Position numbers and translations under genes: made by a program. From an uncultured Lachnospiraceae bacterium (GTDB lineage: Bacteria; Bacillota; Clostridia; Lachnospirales; Lachnospiraceae): 6,929 bases of DNA. Positions 5,087-6,929 of the stretch are shown here, in pieces (positions within the stretch are counted from its first letter, which is position 1; each line of letters opens with the position of its first letter). Under the pieces are notes generated by a model. It was given only the letters and a program-made list of their open reading frames with translations. It ran no database searches and was not told the origin of the DNA. Location of the stretch: NCBI GenBank assembly GCA_902797565.1, contig CADBTO010000057.1, positions 1 to 6,929 of the forward strand, read 5' to 3'.

Positions 5087-5914
5087 ATGAAACGAACCGT
5101 ACTTACATTACAGAAGATGAAAGACGAAGGCCAGAAGATCAGTATGCTGACCTGTTATGATTATACCATGGCAAGGATTGTGGAGAAAGCAGGCATTGAC
5201 ATGGTGCTGGTGGGTGATTCCTTGGGGATGACGATGATGGGATACGAAGATACGCTGCCGGTTACGATGGAAGATATGATCCATCATACGGCCTGTGTGT
5301 CAAGAGGGCTTTCGGATACGTTCCTCGTGGCGGATATGCCGTTTCTGTCCTACCATGAGTCCAATGTCCAAGCGGTGCACAACGCGGGCAGGCTCGTGAA
5401 AGAGGGGCATGCGCAGGCGGTGAAGCTGGAAGGCGGCGCGAAAGTCCATGGGCAGATCCGCGCGATCGTGGATGCGCAGATTCCGGTTGTGGCGCATATC
5501 GGGCTGACCCCCCAGTCGGTCAATGCCTTCGGCGGGTTCCGGGTACAGGGGAAGTCCGAACAGCAGGCAAAGCAGGTGCTGGAAGATGCCCTGCTGGTAC
5601 AGGAGGCAGGTGCGTTTATGGTGGTGCTGGAATGCGTGCCTTCCAAGCTTGCAGCATTGATTTCGCAGAAGCTGCATATCCCCACGATCGGGATTGGTGC
5701 AGGCGCGGACTGTGACGGGCAGGTCCTGGTGTACCAGGATATGCTGGGGATGTTTGACGGCGTAAGGCCGAAGTTTGTCAAGGTCTATGATACAATCGGG
5801 GAGCGCATGGAAGCGGCGTTCCGGGATTATGATAAAGAAGTAAAAGCAGGGCAGTTCCCTGGCGAGGAGCATGGGTTTGCAATTTCGGATGAAGTGATCG
5901 AGACGCTGTATTGA
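5087..5914 (+). CDS. panB: 3-methyl-2-oxobutanoate hydroxymethyltransferase (ketopantoate hydroxymethyltransferase)
   Basis: This 275-residue protein, the normal family length, catalyses the first committed step of pantothenate synthesis: transfer of a hydroxymethyl group from 5,10-methylenetetrahydrofolate to 2-oxoisovalerate, giving ketopantoate. Motifs of the TIM-barrel enzyme are complete: MLTCYDYTMARI at 20-31, LVGDSLGM at 41-48 (D44, S45 at the metal/substrate site), VADMPFLSY at 81-89 (D83), AVKLEGG at 111-117 (E115 metal ligand), VVAHIGLTPQS at 134-144, GGFRVQGK at 149-156, VLECVP at 180-185 (E182 likely catalytic) and IGIGAGADCDGQVLV at 201-215. The enzyme is cytoplasmic. An aggag ribosome site lies 10 bases before the ATG, and only 18 bases separate it from the panG stop. 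Its last eight codons and stop are duplicated just downstream, outside the reading frame. Confidence 0.98.
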   Translation: MKRTVLTLQKMKDEGQKISMLTCYDYTMARIVEKAGIDMVLVGDSLGMTMMGYEDTLPVTMEDMIHHTACVSRGLSDTFLVADMPFLSYHESNVQAVHNAGRLVKEGHAQAVKLEGGAKVHGQIRAIVDAQIPVVAHIGLTPQSVNAFGGFRVQGKSEQQAKQVLEDALLVQEAGAFMVVLECVPSKLAALISQKLHIPTIGIGAGADCDGQVLVYQDMLGMFDGVRPKFVKVYDTIGERMEAAFRDYDKEVKAGQFPGEEHGFAISDEVIETLY

Positions 5915-5961
5915 TTGTCGCATTGATGAAGTGATCGAGACGCTGTATTGATTCTTGCATA
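5888..5961 (+). repeat. 37-base tandem duplication of the panB 3' end
   Basis: Unit one (5888-5924) contains the last eight codons of panB (DEVIETLY), its TGA and ten further bases. Unit two (5925-5961) follows directly and matches at 34 of 37 positions; the first 29 bases are identical and the three differences are all at the untranslated end. The second copy is not translated as part of panB. The panC ribosome site begins at its last base. Confidence 0.93.
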
Positions 5962-5967
5962 AAGGAG
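5961..5967 (+). promoter_or_regulatory. Ribosome binding site deciding the panC start
   Basis: The motif aaaggag lies 10 bases before ATG 5978. TTG codons at 5969 and 5972 are in frame but too close (1 and 4 bases) to the site, so the ATG is chosen. Confidence 0.8.
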
Positions 5968-5977
5968 TTTGTTGAAG

Positions 5978-6823
5978 ATGATAATCGCAGAAAAGGTTTC
6001 AGATGTCAAGGCCGCGGTGCGGCAGTGGAAGCAGGCAGGGGAGTCGGTCGGGCTGGTGCCGACGATGGGGTATCTGCACGAGGGGCATGCCAGCCTGATT
6101 CGGCGGGCAAGAGAGGAAAATGACCGTGTGGTGGTCAGTGATTTCGTGAACCCGACGCAGTTTGCGCCGAATGAAGATCTGGAAGCGTATCCCAGGGATT
6201 TTGAGGCAGACTGCAGGCTGTGCGAGCAGCTTGGCGCAGACCTGGTCTTCCATCCGGAACCGAAGGAGATGTATCCGGAGGGATTCCATACGGGGGTTTC
6301 CGTGGATGTCCTTTCAAAAGAACTCTGCGGAAAGAGCCGGCCAATCCACTTTGGCGGAGTCTGTACGGTTGTGACAAAATTATTCCATATCGCGGAAGCA
6401 GATCGTGCGTATTTCGGGCAGAAGGACGCCCAGCAGCTGGCGATTGTGCAGCGGATGGTCCGGGACCTGAACTACAATATCGAAATCATCGGATGCCCGA
6501 TCATCCGGGAAGAAGACGGGCTGGCGAAGAGTTCCAGGAACACATACCTGAATCCGGAGGAACGGAAAGCGGCGCTGGTTCTGCACCGGTCACTGGAACT
6601 TGGACGGGAAAAAATGGAAGCAGGAGAGCGGGACGCAAAGGTTCTGCTGGATGCCATTTCCAGCGAGATTGAAAAGGAGCCGCTGGCCAGGATTGATTAT
6701 GTGCAGATCGTGGACTGGAACGAACTGCAGCCGGTGGAACAGCTGGCAGGGAAGGTGCTCTGCGCGATGGCTGTATATATCGGGAAGGTGCGGTTGATCG
6801 ACAACTTCATCTTTGAGGCGTAA
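5978..6823 (+). CDS. panC: Pantothenate synthetase (pantoate--beta-alanine ligase)
   Basis: The 281-residue protein, the usual family length, joins pantoate and beta-alanine with ATP through a pantoyl-adenylate intermediate in the cytoplasm. It is a class I-tRNA-synthetase-like Rossmann enzyme. Visible motifs are VPTMGYLHEGH at 27-37 (the HIGH-like H34 and H37), FVNPTQF at 56-62, SRPIHFGGVCTVVTKLF at 120-136, FGQKDAQQL at 146-154 (K149 and D150), the KMSKS-like LAKSSRNTYL at 182-191 and the C-terminal RLIDNFIFE at 272-280. Two positions differ from the best-known sequences: Asp55 in VSDFVNP, where E. coli has Ile, and Ile123 in RPIHF, where E. coli has Gly. Neither is a known catalytic residue, so activity is expected. 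It follows panB by 63 bases and precedes panD by 49. Confidence 0.97.
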   Translation: MIIAEKVSDVKAAVRQWKQAGESVGLVPTMGYLHEGHASLIRRAREENDRVVVSDFVNPTQFAPNEDLEAYPRDFEADCRLCEQLGADLVFHPEPKEMYPEGFHTGVSVDVLSKELCGKSRPIHFGGVCTVVTKLFHIAEADRAYFGQKDAQQLAIVQRMVRDLNYNIEIIGCPIIREEDGLAKSSRNTYLNPEERKAALVLHRSLELGREKMEAGERDAKVLLDAISSEIEKEPLARIDYVQIVDWNELQPVEQLAGKVLCAMAVYIGKVRLIDNFIFEA

Positions 6824-6872
6824 GCTTTTGGGAAGCTGGATTGTTTGCTTGACTGTTTGATGGAGAAAGAAC

Positions 6873-6929
6873 ATGCAGATTACAATGCTGAAGGGAAAAA
6901 TCCACCGCGCCGTGGTGACGCAGGCGGAA
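6873..6929 (+). CDS. panD: Aspartate 1-decarboxylase, N-terminal 19 codons (3' end outside window)
   Basis: The ATG at 6873 opens MQITMLKGKIHRAVVTQAE and the frame runs off the window end. This is the characteristic start of PanD, a pyruvoyl enzyme that decarboxylates L-aspartate to beta-alanine, the second substrate of PanC. K9 and H11 are at the positions conserved in the family; the self-cleavage Gly-Ser site, normally near residues 24-25, is just outside the window. A ggag ribosome site lies 7 bases before the ATG. The order panG-panB-panC-panD gives a complete pantothenate set. Identification rests on 19 residues plus context but the match is strong. Confidence 0.9.
   Translation, partial: MQITMLKGKIHRAVVTQAE

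Noticed and set aside
1..6929. CRISPR array, tRNA, rRNA, complete insertion sequence or phage attachment site
   Set aside because: No regular repeat-spacer pattern, no cloverleaf or rRNA-like stretch, and no terminal inverted repeats with a transposase were seen; all tandem repeats found are short-period and mostly inside genes.

Overview
The window looks like chromosomal DNA from a Gram-positive anaerobe of the Clostridia, most likely a Lachnospiraceae gut bacterium. This is inference from protein style: a clostridial-type single-pass membrane protein, a FliB-family protein, an NRSH-type lipoprotein nuclease, an Rpn-type nuclease tail, and strong aGGGGg/aaGGAG ribosome binding sites. Every supported gene is on the + strand. 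No gene-free stretch exceeds 300 bases; the longest is about 250 bases (3813-4060).

Left part (1-2785). The window opens inside the 3' end of an Rpn-family (PD-(D/E)XK nuclease/transposase-like) gene, recognisable by its EGRR tandem repeats and its final helix-turn-helix-like tail. Next come an unnamed single-pass membrane protein with a large outside domain and, coupled to it by a 1-base stop/start overlap, a cysteine-rich FliB-family protein. After an 82-base gap with a clear hairpin comes a calcineurin-type metallophosphoesterase (COG1768-like).

Middle (2786-4060). A lipoprotein carrying a DNA/RNA non-specific endonuclease domain is followed by the longest intergenic region. That region holds a good sigma-A-type promoter, a run of open but start-less codons, two hairpins that compete for the same strand, and an 8-base direct repeat. 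It appears to be the promoter and leader of the next operon.

Right part (4061-6929). This is a pantothenate (vitamin B5) operon: a DUF2520 Rossmann protein that fits PanG-type ketopantoate reductase, then panB, panC and the first 19 codons of panD. Together these would make ketopantoate from 2-oxoisovalerate (PanB), reduce it to pantoate (PanG), make beta-alanine from aspartate (PanD), and join the two (PanC). The whole route is therefore in one cassette, with the reductase step filled by PanG rather than PanE.

The most notable oddities are an 18-base, seven-unit repeat forming the C-terminal tail of PanG, and a 37-base tandem duplication of the end of panB placed between panB and panC. I see no convincing new defence or mobile system. 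No tRNA, rRNA, CRISPR array or complete insertion sequence is visible.
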